Made by a program: the position numbers and the translations under genes
The notes under the pieces: generated by a model
Seen by the model: the letters and a program-made list of their open reading frames with translations, nothing else
Databases searched by the model: none
Told to the model about the DNA's origin: nothing
Assembly: GCF_003173735.1 (NCBI RefSeq)
Contig: NZ_CP029551.1
Coordinates: 3,248,001 to 3,312,000, forward strand
Direction of reading: 5' to 3'
Length of the DNA: 64,000 bases
Origin: Methylobacterium radiodurans
GTDB lineage: Bacteria > Pseudomonadota > Alphaproteobacteria > Rhizobiales > Beijerinckiaceae
Shown here: piece by piece, positions 28,294-36,374 of the stretch
Position numbering within the stretch: the stretch's first letter is position 1
Layout: each line of letters starts with the position of its first letter

Positions 28294-29913
28294 TCACGTC
28301 TCATGGATCCAGTTGCGCAGCACCTCGGCGGTCTCGCTCGGGCTCTGCCGGACCATGTCGACCACCCGCTGCACCGTCTCGGCCTGGATCTGCCCGTTGA
28401 TCTTGGCGAACTCCATCAGCTGCGCGGTCGGGCTGTCGGACGCCAGCGCCAGGGTCGCCCCGCCCGCGACCGCCACGGCGGCACCCTCAGGCCCGGCGAG
28501 CGCTGCGGCCTCGGTCGGATCGTCCCCGGCGAGCACCCGGCGGAGCAGCGGGCGCACCACCGCGAGCAGCACCACCAGGGTCAGCAGCGCCAGCACGCCG
28601 AGCTCCGTGAGGCGCATCACGTCCTCCTTGGTGGGCGCCAGGAGCGACTGCATCAGGCCGGGCTCAGCGAAGTCCGGCACGGCCGGCCCCTCGGCGAAGC
28701 GCAGGTTCACCACCTCGATCTGGTCGCCGCGCGCCTTGTCGAAGCCGATCGCGCTGCGCACCAGCGCGGCGATGCGCTCGATCTCGGCGGGGCTGCGGGC
28801 GGCGTAGACCGGCTTGCCGTCCGGCCCCGGCGCGTAGGCGCCGTCGACCGCGACCGCGACCGAGAGGCGCTTGATCCGGCCGCCCTCGACGATCTCCGTC
28901 TTGGTGACGCGGGAGATCTCGTAGTTCGTGGTCTCCTCGTTCTTGTTCGTGGAGTCCTTCTGCGTGGCCGGCCTGTCCTGCTGGTTGGCGCCGGGCAATT
29001 CGTTGCCGACCGTGACCTGCCCGTCCGGTCCCCCCGTCAGCGAGGTTTCGGTGCGGGTCTGGCTGGAGCGCACCACGCGGCTCTCGGGGTCGAAGGTCTC
29101 CGAGCGGCTCTCGATCCGGTTCGTGTCGAGCTGCGCGGAGACCTGCACGCGGGTCCGGTCCGGCCCGACGATGCCCGCCACGATCTCCTCGATCTGGCGG
29201 CGCAGGCGCCGCTCCAGCGCGACCTGGCGCTCCTCGAAGGCCGCGCCGGGCTCGGCCTCGCCGCCGCGGGCCCCATCGGCGAGCAGCCGTCCGCGCTCGT
29301 CCACGATCGAGACTCGCTCGGGCTTCAGGCCCTCGACTGCGGAGGCCGCGAGATGGCGTACCGCCCGGACCTGGCCGGGATCGAGGTCGCCCATCAGCTT
29401 CAGCACGATCGCGGCGGAGGGCGCCTCGCGGTCGCGCTCGAACAGCCGCCGCTCGGGCAGGACGAGATGGACGCGCGCCGCCTGGACGCGGCCGATCGAG
29501 CGGATCGAGCGGGCGAGCTCGCCCTCCAGCGCCCGCAGGTGGTTCACGTTCTGCACGAAGTTGGTGGACGAGAAGGCGTCGCCCTTGTCGAAGATCTCGT
29601 AGCCGACGCCGGGCTGGGCCGGCAGGCCCTTGCCGGCGAGGTCCATGCGCAGGCGCGCGAGGTCGCCGCGCGGGGCCATGATGGTCTGGCCGGCATCTCC
29701 TCGCGTCTCGTAGCGGATGCCGCGGGCGTCGAGATCGCGCACCACCGCGGCCGAATCCTGCATCGAGAGGTCGGCGAAGAGCACGCCCATGTCGGGCCGC
29801 GAGACCCGCATGATGATGAAGGCGAAGAAGCCGACCAGCGTCAGCGTCACCGCGCCCATGGCGGCGAGCCGGGCCGGTCCGAGCTTCTGGATCAGATCGA
29901 AGACCGGCTTCAC
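28294..29913 (-). CDS. fliF: Flagellar MS-ring protein FliF
   Basis: 539 residues from GTG 29913 (VKPVFDLIQKLGP); an ATG 63 bases upstream gives an unlikely extension. TM1 (AMGAVTLTLVGFFAFIIM) is followed by the ring-building YscJ-type domains (VLFADLSMQDSAAVVRDLD, FSSTNFVQNVNHLRALEGEL, ARVHLVLPERRLF). A low-complexity beta-collar region contains TGGPDGQVTVGNELPG. TM2 is near 445-465 (ELGVLALLTLVVLLAVVRPL), and the C-terminal FliG-binding tail ends RQSPSETAEVLRNWIHET. It is the first gene of the fliFGHN-flbD operon. A CtrA-like site and a palindrome lie upstream. Confidence 0.95.
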   Translation of the reverse strand: MKPVFDLIQKLGPARLAAMGAVTLTLVGFFAFIIMRVSRPDMGVLFADLSMQDSAAVVRDLDARGIRYETRGDAGQTIMAPRGDLARLRMDLAGKGLPAQPGVGYEIFDKGDAFSSTNFVQNVNHLRALEGELARSIRSIGRVQAARVHLVLPERRLFERDREAPSAAIVLKLMGDLDPGQVRAVRHLAASAVEGLKPERVSIVDERGRLLADGARGGEAEPGAAFEERQVALERRLRRQIEEIVAGIVGPDRTRVQVSAQLDTNRIESRSETFDPESRVVRSSQTRTETSLTGGPDGQVTVGNELPGANQQDRPATQKDSTNKNEETTNYEISRVTKTEIVEGGRIKRLSVAVAVDGAYAPGPDGKPVYAARSPAEIERIAALVRSAIGFDKARGDQIEVVNLRFAEGPAVPDFAEPGLMQSLLAPTKEDVMRLTELGVLALLTLVVLLAVVRPLLRRVLAGDDPTEAAALAGPEGAAVAVAGGATLALASDSPTAQLMEFAKINGQIQAETVQRVVDMVRQSPSETAEVLRNWIHET

Positions 29914-29968
29914 GACCGCGACGCACCCGCGAGAGAACAACTCGTGGCCGGCCCGCTCGCCGGGCCGC

Positions 29969-29987
29969 CCCGGCAAGATTTGCCGGG
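29969..29987. promoter_or_regulatory. Palindrome in the fliF leader
   Basis: CCCGGCAA and TTGCCGGG are perfect reverse complements around a 3-base GAT loop, 56 bases upstream of the fliF start. It could be an operator or a leader hairpin. It does not fit the spacing of a sigma-54 promoter. Confidence 0.4.
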
Positions 29988-29994
29988 TTCGTGG

Positions 29995-30009
29995 TTAGCA
30001 GGTGGTTAA
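29995..30009 (-). promoter_or_regulatory. Candidate CtrA binding site upstream of fliF
   Basis: Read on the minus strand this is TTAA, 7 bases, CTAA. The CtrA consensus is TTAA-N7-TTAA, so one base of 8 differs. It lies about 82 bases before the fliF start, a typical location for early class II flagellar operons in alphaproteobacteria. The sciP gene next door encodes a CtrA inhibitor. Confidence 0.4.
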
Positions 30010-30037
30010 TGGCGGCGCGGTCGGCCGGAACGCACGA

Positions 30038-30062
30038 AGCCGCGCCCCTCTGGGACGCGGCT
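30038..30062 (-). terminator. Possible terminator of sciP
   Basis: AGCCGCG and CGCGGCT form a 7-bp stem with an 11-base loop, 47 bases after the sciP stop on the minus strand. A weak candidate, because no clear T-run follows. Confidence 0.35.
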
Positions 30063-30108
30063 CCGGGAACCTCACTCGACCGGCCTGTCGCGGCCGCTCA
30101 GGCCTCGT

Positions 30109-30384
30109 TCAGTGGCGGTAGTGCTGGATGCGCGTCGTGCGCAGGCCGGCTAGGCCGTGCTGGTCGATGGAGAACTGCCAGCTCAGGAACTCCTCGGTGG
30201 TGAGGGTGTAGCGCTTGCACGCCTCCTCCAGGCTGAGGAGTCCGCCGCGCACCGCCGCGACGACCTCGGCCTTGCGGCGGATCACCCAGCGGCGGGTCGA
30301 GGGCGGGGGGAGATCGGCGATGGTCAGGGGGCTGCCATCGGGCCCGATCACATACTTGACCCTCGGGCGGTTCGGTTCGGTCAT
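30109..30384 (-). CDS. sciP: CtrA inhibitor SciP (DUF1153)
   Basis: 91 residues. Matches the compact helix-turn-helix DUF1153 family: VKYVIGPDGSPLTIADLPPP, then TRRWVIRRKAEVVAAVRGG, LLSLEEACKRYTLTTEEFLS and the tail WQFSIDQHGLAGLRTTRIQH. In Caulobacter SciP binds CtrA and represses CtrA-activated promoters, linking cell cycle to motility and development. Here it sits between fliF and flgD on the same strand, consistent with control of flagellar genes. Upstream (30385-30555) is a short gap with TTAAGAGATGTTGAA near 30438, a weak CtrA-like match. Confidence 0.93.
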   Translation of the reverse strand: MTEPNRPRVKYVIGPDGSPLTIADLPPPSTRRWVIRRKAEVVAAVRGGLLSLEEACKRYTLTTEEFLSWQFSIDQHGLAGLRTTRIQHYRH

Positions 30385-30555
30385 GATACGCTCTACAACT
30401 CGACTGACCTTGTCGAGATCGAAGCTACTTGCGCCCGCTTAAGAGATGTTGAAGCGGACCGATCGGGTTTGATTCGCCTGGGACAAGAATCGCGCGCCGG
30501 CCCGGCGCATCGGGACTAGCCCGTTGGGCGCGCGCGCTTTCCGGCGCCGACGCCC

Positions 30556-31239
30556 TCAGCCCGACGTTGTGGAAAACCCGACACTCGTCACGCTGGACAG
30601 GGGCACCCGGTTGTTGCCGATGACGAGCACCGGCTCGCTGCCCGAGAGATCGACCTCGTCGACCTTGCCGCTCACGCCGGTCTTCACGCTCACCTGCGTG
30701 CCCGTCGCGTCCTGGGCCGCGATCTTCAGGGTGTAGGTGCCCTCGGGCTGCGAGATCCCGGCGGCGTTCTTGCCGTTCCAGGTATAGCCCTGGCTGCCCT
30801 GAGTGAGCGACAGGGACTGGGTGCCGACCGTGTTGCCCTTGGCGTCGAGGATCGTGACGGTCGCCTTCGGGGCGGCGCGGTCGGTCGTGAGGGTCCAGGT
30901 CGCGGCACCGCCCTTCAGGTCGGCGGTCGCGCCCGTGGCCTCGACGGTCTGGCCGATATAGCTCGTGGCCGAAGCGGTGCTCGCCGCCTTGCTGCTGGTG
31001 AGGATGCTCTCCAGGCGGTCGTTCGTCTTGAGCTGCTGCTCGACGCCCGCGAACTGCACCAGCTGCTGCGTGAACTGGTTGGTGTCCATCGGGTCGAGCG
31101 GGTTCTGGTTCTTGAGCTGCGTGGTCAGGAGCGTCAGGAACTGGGTGAAGTTGCCCGCGATCTCCTGGGCGCTCGTGCCCGAGCCGGTCTTGGAGGTCGT
31201 GGTGGCGGTGCCGACGGCGGCCGCGATGCCCGATGCCAT
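30556..31239 (-). CDS. flgD: Flagellar hook assembly scaffold FlgD
   Basis: 227 residues from ATG 31239, with GGAG upstream. The N-terminal FlgD motif NFTQFLTLLTTQLKNQNPLD, then PMDTNQFTQQLVQFAGVEQQ, is fully conserved. A C-terminal FlgD Tudor/Ig-like domain follows (KATVTILDAKGNTVGTQSLS, YTWNGKNAAGISQPEGTYTL). FlgD caps the growing hook. It lies 198 bases downstream of fliK on the same strand, and the pair belongs to the hook-length system. Confidence 0.96.
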   Translation of the reverse strand: MASGIAAAVGTATTTSKTGSGTSAQEIAGNFTQFLTLLTTQLKNQNPLDPMDTNQFTQQLVQFAGVEQQLKTNDRLESILTSSKAASTASATSYIGQTVEATGATADLKGGAATWTLTTDRAAPKATVTILDAKGNTVGTQSLSLTQGSQGYTWNGKNAAGISQPEGTYTLKIAAQDATGTQVSVKTGVSGKVDEVDLSGSEPVLVIGNNRVPLSSVTSVGFSTTSG

Positions 31240-31437
31240 TCTGGTCTCTCCTGCCGGTATCCGGTGGTGCCCGAGCGGACGGTCCGCGGGCGCGAAAATC
31301 GTTGTCTTGTCGGGCCTTACGGTCCGATCGTCGTGCGGCCTCTCCGGGGCCGGCCGACATCTCGCGCAACGGGTTCAAAACCGGCCGCAAGCATCGGCCG
31401 TGTCTCGACGATCCGGCAATTGGGGGGCCGCATCGCG

Positions 31438-33153
31438 CTAGATCCGGATATCGAGGCCGCCGAGCCCACCGAGGCCGTGCAGCATCCGCAGCGGCGCCTC
31501 GGCGGCGCGCTCCGTCTCCGGCATCCAGGCGCTGCGAGGGGCGCGGCCGTCCCGCCCGCCGGTCTGGTCGCCCGTCCGGCCATCGGACTGCCCGTCGCCG
31601 CGCAGCGAGAGGCTGATGCCGCCCTCCTGCGCGTCGAGCCCGGCCTGGGACAGGGCCTGCTGCAGGCTGTTCGCGTCGCGCTGGAGCATGGCCAGGGTCT
31701 CGACCCGCTCGACCACCATGTGGGTCATCACGGTGCCGCGCTCCTTGTCGATCTCCAGCTTCACGTCGATGCGCCCGAGATCCAGCGGATCGAGCCGGAT
31801 CTCGAACTGGCTCGATCCGGACAGCGCCCGCAGCCCGATCGTCATCGGCACCTGACCGATCGGCACCGGCGGCGTCGCGGGAACGGACGCGGCAGCGCTC
31901 CCGGCGGTGTGGGCCGCCGCGTGGGTCGGGGCCGTTTGGGCGATGCCCTGGGAGGCAGCCTGGGCTGAGACGTCGGCGAGGCCGTGACCGGGCCCTTGCC
32001 CAAGCATTTGTCCGGCCGGCTGCCCGGCCGCCGCGGCGCCGGGCTCGGCCACCACCCCGGCCAGGGCCGCGACGAGATCCGGTTTGGCAGCGGCCTCTTT
32101 CGCGGCGCCGGCATCGGCCGGCCCCGCGCTCGCCGCCTTGCCATCCTCGGCGCCCTGGATACCGCCTGTCGGATTATCCGGTATCCCGGGCGCGGCGGCC
32201 CGCTCCCCGAAGACATGCGGCTGCACGCTTTGCGGAGCCGGACCCTGGCCCTGCCCCGAAAGCTGCCCCGGGATCAGGGAGACCCCGGCCGCCTTCGCGA
32301 CCGGCCCGCCCGACTGCGCCGCTGCCCCGGGCAGTCCGCCGGCCTGGAGCGCGGGAGCTCCAGCGCCCGCACCGGCGGGCGGGGGCGCGGCCGCGAGCAG
32401 CGCCAGGAACGCCGGAAGCGCTTGGGGCGCGGCCGGATCGGCCGGAGCCTCCTCTGTCTCTCCGTCCGCCTCGTCGGTCTTGCCGGCCACGGCTTCCGTC
32501 GCGGCCTCGGTGCTCGGCCGCGCCTGCACGGCGGTCGCGCCGGCCTGCACCGCCTGCGCCGCGGTCACCTCCTGCGGGACCTGCGCGGCGATCTGGCCGT
32601 TCTGGGCGGCGATATCCACGCCCACCGCCCCGGGGACCGGAGGCGTCTCCACCGGGTCGCCCAGCGGCACGGTCCCGGCCGGCATCGCCTCGGACTTGGT
32701 CGCATTCGGCTGGCCGGCAGCAGCCGCGGCAGAGATGTCCGCATCCGCATCGGCGCCGCCATCCGCCGCGGCGTCCGCGCGCTCGTCGGTCGCGGCATCC
32801 GCGCGCTTATCGTTCACGGGATCCGAGCGCCCGTCTGCGACCTGCGACCGCGCGGCCGCGTCGCTCCGGGCATCCGAGGCTTCGCGGCGCCCGTCGGCGC
32901 GGGCCGCCGGCTGGGCGGCCGCGTCCCGGCGAGCCGGCGCGGCGTCCTCGTCCCGCGGCGCGGGCCCGCGGCTCTGGGCATGGACGGTCGTGCCCGTCCG
33001 CCGGGCGTCCGCGGCCTGAGGCTCCCGCGCGCCGGCAGCATTCAGGATCCGATCGAACCCCTCCGCCGCAGCCCCGCGCGCCGCGCCGCGCGGGCTCGGG
33101 CGAGGGTACCCGCCCGGAACGCCATCCATCCGATCCGTGGTTGCGAACGCCAT
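31438..33153 (-). CDS. fliK: Flagellar hook-length control protein FliK
   Basis: 571 residues from ATG 33153. The first ~440 residues are low-complexity, rich in Ala, Asp, Arg and Pro, as in other FliK proteins; this part acts as a molecular ruler and is disordered. The C-terminal Flg_hook domain is clear: ALSGSSQFEIRLDPLDLGRI, DVKLEIDKERGTVMTHMVVE, ETLAMLQRDANSLQQALSQA and GISLSLRG. It controls hook length and the switch of export specificity. flgD is downstream. mnmA is divergent; the 285-base gap 33154-33438 holds no gene, but has an A/T run near 33228. Confidence 0.92.
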   Translation of the reverse strand: MAFATTDRMDGVPGGYPRPSPRGAARGAAAEGFDRILNAAGAREPQAADARRTGTTVHAQSRGPAPRDEDAAPARRDAAAQPAARADGRREASDARSDAAARSQVADGRSDPVNDKRADAATDERADAAADGGADADADISAAAAAGQPNATKSEAMPAGTVPLGDPVETPPVPGAVGVDIAAQNGQIAAQVPQEVTAAQAVQAGATAVQARPSTEAATEAVAGKTDEADGETEEAPADPAAPQALPAFLALLAAAPPPAGAGAGAPALQAGGLPGAAAQSGGPVAKAAGVSLIPGQLSGQGQGPAPQSVQPHVFGERAAAPGIPDNPTGGIQGAEDGKAASAGPADAGAAKEAAAKPDLVAALAGVVAEPGAAAAGQPAGQMLGQGPGHGLADVSAQAASQGIAQTAPTHAAAHTAGSAAASVPATPPVPIGQVPMTIGLRALSGSSQFEIRLDPLDLGRIDVKLEIDKERGTVMTHMVVERVETLAMLQRDANSLQQALSQAGLDAQEGGISLSLRGDGQSDGRTGDQTGGRDGRAPRSAWMPETERAAEAPLRMLHGLGGLGGLDIRI

Positions 33154-33438
33154 CGATGCCTGCTCCTCGAACACGGCTGCAGCAAGGCGCGAGCCACGCC
33201 GCGACGCATCGCAAGCCACTGACAAGACTATTTTTTTCAAACCCGGCGGTAGCGCGCGCAGCCGAACCGCCGGCCGTTGCTGCCGGGCGAGCGGCAGCTT
33301 TTGCCGAGCGGAGCGGGCGCCACCGGGCGGCCCGGGCCCGGCCACCGCCCTGGAAAGTGCCGCCGCCAGCCACTATAGAGGGCCGCGGGCGGCCATTCCC
33401 CGTTACCGTCTGTTCGCGCGGGGCCGCCGGATCCGGTC
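33154..33438. other. Intergenic region between fliK and mnmA
   Basis: Divergent promoter region of 285 bases. A run of T at 33229-33235 stands out against the high GC. No gene or named site is seen. Confidence 0.5.
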
Positions 33439-34590
33439 ATGAACTCCCTCGACCTGCCCAAAGCCCCACACGAGACGCGCGTCGTCGTCGCCATGTCCGG
33501 CGGCGTCGATTCCTCCGTGGTCGCGGGGCTGCTGAAACGCGCGGGCTACGACGTGGTCGGCGTCACGCTCCAGCTCTACGATCACGGGGAGGCGACCCAC
33601 CGCCGGGGGGCCTGCTGCGCCGGCCAGGATATCCACGACGCCCGCGCGGCCGCCGCCCATCTTGGCATCCCGCACTACGTGCTCGACTACGAGGACCGCT
33701 TCCGCGATGCGGTGATCGACCGCTTCGCCGAGAGCTATCTCGCCGGCGAGACGCCGATCCCCTGCGTCGAGTGCAACCGCTCGATCAAGTTCCGCGACCT
33801 GCTCGGCCTCGCCCGCGACCTCGACGCGGACGCGCTGGCCACCGGCCACTACGTGGCGAGCCGGCCGCTGCCGGAGGGGGGCCGCGGCCTCTACCGCGCC
33901 CTCGATCCGGCCCGCGACCAGAGCTACTTCCTGTACGCGACGACGCCCGAGCAGCTCGCCTATCTGCGCTTTCCGCTGGGCGAGCTGCCGAAGGACGAGA
34001 CGCGGGCGCTCGCGCGGGAACTCGGCCTCGCGGTCGCCGAGAAGCCGGACAGCCAGGACATCTGCTTCGTGCCGCAGGGCCGCTACAGCGACGTGATCGC
34101 GCGGCTGCGCCCGGACGCGGCGCGCCCCGGCGAGGTGGTGGACCTGGAGGGCCGCGTCCTCGGCCGGCACGAGGGCATCATCCACTACACGGTCGGCCAG
34201 CGCCGCGGCCTGAAGCTCGCGGTGGGCGAGCCGCTCTACGTGGTGCGCCTGGAGCCCGACAGCGCCCGGGTCGTGGTGGGGCCCCGCAGCGCGCTCGCCA
34301 CCAGCCGCATCCGGCTCGGGGACGTGAACTGGCTGGGCTCGCAGGCGCTCGCGGCCGTGGACGGCCTGCCCGTCGCGGTGCGGGTGCGCTCGACCCGCGA
34401 GCCGCGGCCAGCCACGCTCGCGTTCCGGGACGGCGCCCTCACGGTGGAGCTGGCCACGCCCGAGGACGGCGTCTCGCCGGGCCAGGCCTGCGTCATCTAC
34501 GCCGACGAGGGTCCGCGCGCGCGGGTGCTCGGCGGCGGCACCATTGCCCGCGTCGACGCGTTGTCGGCGCGCCCGGCCCAAGCCGCCTGA
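33439..34590 (+). CDS. mnmA: tRNA-specific 2-thiouridylase MnmA
   Basis: 383 residues. PP-loop ATP pyrophosphatase motif [18 protein letters not shown] lies at ~16-33. The first catalytic Cys region is [14 protein letters not shown]. The second sulfur-carrying Cys is in [12 protein letters not shown], and TGHYV and DQSYFLY are conserved. The enzyme thiolates U34 of tRNA-Lys, -Glu and -Gln in the cytoplasm. The length is slightly above E. coli's 368. The stop codon is embedded in a short tandem repeat, listed separately. Confidence 0.97.
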   Translation: MNSLDLPKAPHETRVVVAMSGGVDSSVVAGLLKRAGYDVVGVTLQLYDHGEATHRRGACCAGQDIHDARAAAAHLGIPHYVLDYEDRFRDAVIDRFAESYLAGETPIPCVECNRSIKFRDLLGLARDLDADALATGHYVASRPLPEGGRGLYRALDPARDQSYFLYATTPEQLAYLRFPLGELPKDETRALARELGLAVAEKPDSQDICFVPQGRYSDVIARLRPDAARPGEVVDLEGRVLGRHEGIIHYTVGQRRGLKLAVGEPLYVVRLEPDSARVVVGPRSALATSRIRLGDVNWLGSQALAAVDGLPVAVRVRSTREPRPATLAFRDGALTVELATPEDGVSPGQACVIYADEGPRARVLGGGTIARVDALSARPAQAA

Positions 34591-34631
34591 ATGCCAAGCC
34601 GCTTGAATGCCAAGCCGCCTGACCGGTCAGG
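34578..34631 (+). repeat. Tandem 16-base repeat across the mnmA stop
   Basis: CCAAGCCGCCTGAATG at 34578-34593 is repeated with one mismatch at 34594-34609, and a third partial copy runs to 34622. The first copy contains the mnmA stop TGA. It is followed by the palindrome CCTGACCGGTCAGG at 34618-34631. This looks like a recent local duplication. Confidence 0.7.
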
Positions 34632-34694
34632 CCGCCTGACCGGCCGCCGGCCCGCAGAGATCTCCCGAGCGCGAACCGCAGGACGAAAGCCACG

Positions 34695-35348
34695 ATGTTG
34701 AGCGAGCCGCAGGTGACGGGCCCGAGCACGGCCCTGATGCGCAAGGCCTATGCCCGCTGGGCCCCGGTCTACGACGTGGTCTACGACAAGCTGACCGAGC
34801 CGGCAGCCCGCGCGGCGGTGCGCGCGGCCGCAGCCTGCGGGCCGCGCATCCTGGAGGCCGGCGTCGGAACCGGCCTCTCGCTCGGCTACTACCCGGCCGG
34901 CAGCTTCGTCTGCGGCGTCGATCTCTCCGAGGACATGCTGAAGCGCGCCCGCCGGAAGGTGCAGCGGCGCGGGCTCGCCCACGTGCGCGGCCTGCAGGTG
35001 ATGGACGTCTGCCATCTGGGCTACGCCGATGCCAGCTTCGACGCGGTCGTGGCGCAGTTCCTGATCACCCTGGTGCCGGATCCGGAGGCCGCGCTCTCCG
35101 AGTTCCTGCGGGTGGTGCGGCCCGGCGGCGAGATCGTGCTCGCCAACCATTTCGGCCAGACCGACGGGCCGGTCGCCCGGGTCGAGGAGATCGTGGCCCC
35201 GCTCTGCACCAAGATCGGCTGGTCCTCGGACTTCAAGTCGACCCGCATCGAGGCCTGGGCCCGGCGCAACGGCGTCGAGTTCATCGGCGTCGCCCCGACC
35301 TTCCCGGGCGGGTTCTTCAAGATCCTGCGCATGCGCAAGCCCGCTTGA
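34695..35348 (+). CDS. pmtA: Phosphatidylethanolamine N-methyltransferase, PmtA-type
   Basis: 217 residues. Class I SAM methyltransferase: motif I ILEAGVGTGLSLGYYP, motif II acidic turn GVDLSEDMLKRARRKV, then LQVMDVCHLGYADASFDAVV and VRPGGEIVLANHFG. The N-terminal RKAYARWAPVYDVVYDKL and the C-terminal APTFPGGFFKILRMRK match the Rhodobacter-type PmtA that makes phosphatidylcholine from PE. The TVP38-family gene starts in its stop codon (TTGA), so the two membrane-related genes are probably co-expressed. UbiE-like enzymes are a less likely alternative. Confidence 0.85.
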   Translation: MLSEPQVTGPSTALMRKAYARWAPVYDVVYDKLTEPAARAAVRAAAACGPRILEAGVGTGLSLGYYPAGSFVCGVDLSEDMLKRARRKVQRRGLAHVRGLQVMDVCHLGYADASFDAVVAQFLITLVPDPEAALSEFLRVVRPGGEIVLANHFGQTDGPVARVEEIVAPLCTKIGWSSDFKSTRIEAWARRNGVEFIGVAPTFPGGFFKILRMRKPA

Positions 35349-36238
35349 GCGGCCCGGAGGAGGGCGCCGGAAACCGGCCGGGCAGGGAGGAGGCCGAGGC
35401 ACCGGGTATGGGCCCGGAAGCCGGTCCCGGACGGGCCCGCAGGTCCCTGCGCTGGCTGCCGCTCGCGCTCCTCGTCGGTGTCTCGCTGGCTGCCCTCCTC
35501 ACCGGCGCGGCGCGGCTCGTCAGCCTCGACGCCCTGCTGGCCTCGCGGGCATGGCTGCACGCCTTCGTGGGCGCCGACTACGTCCGCGCGCTGGTGGCCG
35601 CCTACCTCGTCTATGTCGGCGCGGTGGTGATCTCGGTGCCCGCCACCCTGATGCTGACCATGGTGTGCGGCTTCCTGTTCGGGATCGTCACAGGCGCGCT
35701 GGTCTCGGTCGCGGCCGCCACCACGGGCGCGGCCATCGTGTTCTCGATCGGCCGGGGACCGGGGGCGGACCTGCTCGACCGGGTGGCGGGGCCGCGCCTC
35801 GGCGCGCTCGCGGAGGGCTTCCGGCGGGACGCCTTCGGCTACATCGCCTTCCTGCGCCTGCTGCCGCTCTTCCCCTTCTGGATGACGAATCTGGGGCCCG
35901 CCGCCTTCGGCGTGCCGCTGCGGACCTTCGTGGCCGCGACGTTCCTCGGCCTCCTGCCCGGCGCCTTCGTGTACGCGGCGACGGGCGCCGGGATCGACGA
36001 GGTGGTCGCGGCCCACGAGGCGGCGCAGGCCGTCTGCCAGGCGGCCTCGGACCTGGGCTGCGACGAGGCGCTGACGCTGCGCGCTCTGGTGACGCCCAAG
36101 ATGGTGCTGGGCCTGGGCGCGCTCGCGGGCTTCGCGCTGCTCTCGGTGCTGCTGCGCCGCCTCCTCGCGCGGCGGCAGCTGGCCGCCGAGGCCGAAAGAT
36201 CACGCAAAGTACAGCCCGGCGATACAACCGAAGGTTAG
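35345..36238 (+). CDS. TVP38/TMEM64 (DedA-like) membrane protein
   Basis: 297 residues from a TTG start at 35345 that overlaps the pmtA stop; ATG 35408 is an alternative giving 276 residues. About six hydrophobic segments. The family core is VVISVPATLMLTMVCGFLFG then TGALVSVAAATTGAAIVF, with the conserved Arg in FLRLLPLFPFWMTNLGPAAF. Members are thought to be lipid scramblases or transporters of membrane lipids, which fits coupling to PmtA. The final 20 residues are charged and cytoplasmic. Confidence 0.88.
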   Translation: MSGPEEGAGNRPGREEAEAPGMGPEAGPGRARRSLRWLPLALLVGVSLAALLTGAARLVSLDALLASRAWLHAFVGADYVRALVAAYLVYVGAVVISVPATLMLTMVCGFLFGIVTGALVSVAAATTGAAIVFSIGRGPGADLLDRVAGPRLGALAEGFRRDAFGYIAFLRLLPLFPFWMTNLGPAAFGVPLRTFVAATFLGLLPGAFVYAATGAGIDEVVAAHEAAQAVCQAASDLGCDEALTLRALVTPKMVLGLGALAGFALLSVLLRRLLARRQLAAEAERSRKVQPGDTTEG

Positions 36239-36374
36239 GCATCTGAAGTCGGTTAACGACAGATAAGGCCTGTGCGGAAACAGGAGTGCACTGGCGCCCC
36301 TCTCGACGGCGCAGTATCGCGCGGGGTAGGAAACGGCAGCGGGCGCGGGTTCACGGGCGCCGGCCGAGGCGTCG

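Noticed and set aside
29969..29987. Sigma-54 promoter upstream of fliF
   Set aside because: The GG and GC elements are 8 rather than 10 bases apart, so it is better called a palindrome.
28303..30009. Long plus-strand frame antisense to fliF
   Set aside because: The fliF product has full MS-ring domains on the other strand; this frame is its shadow.
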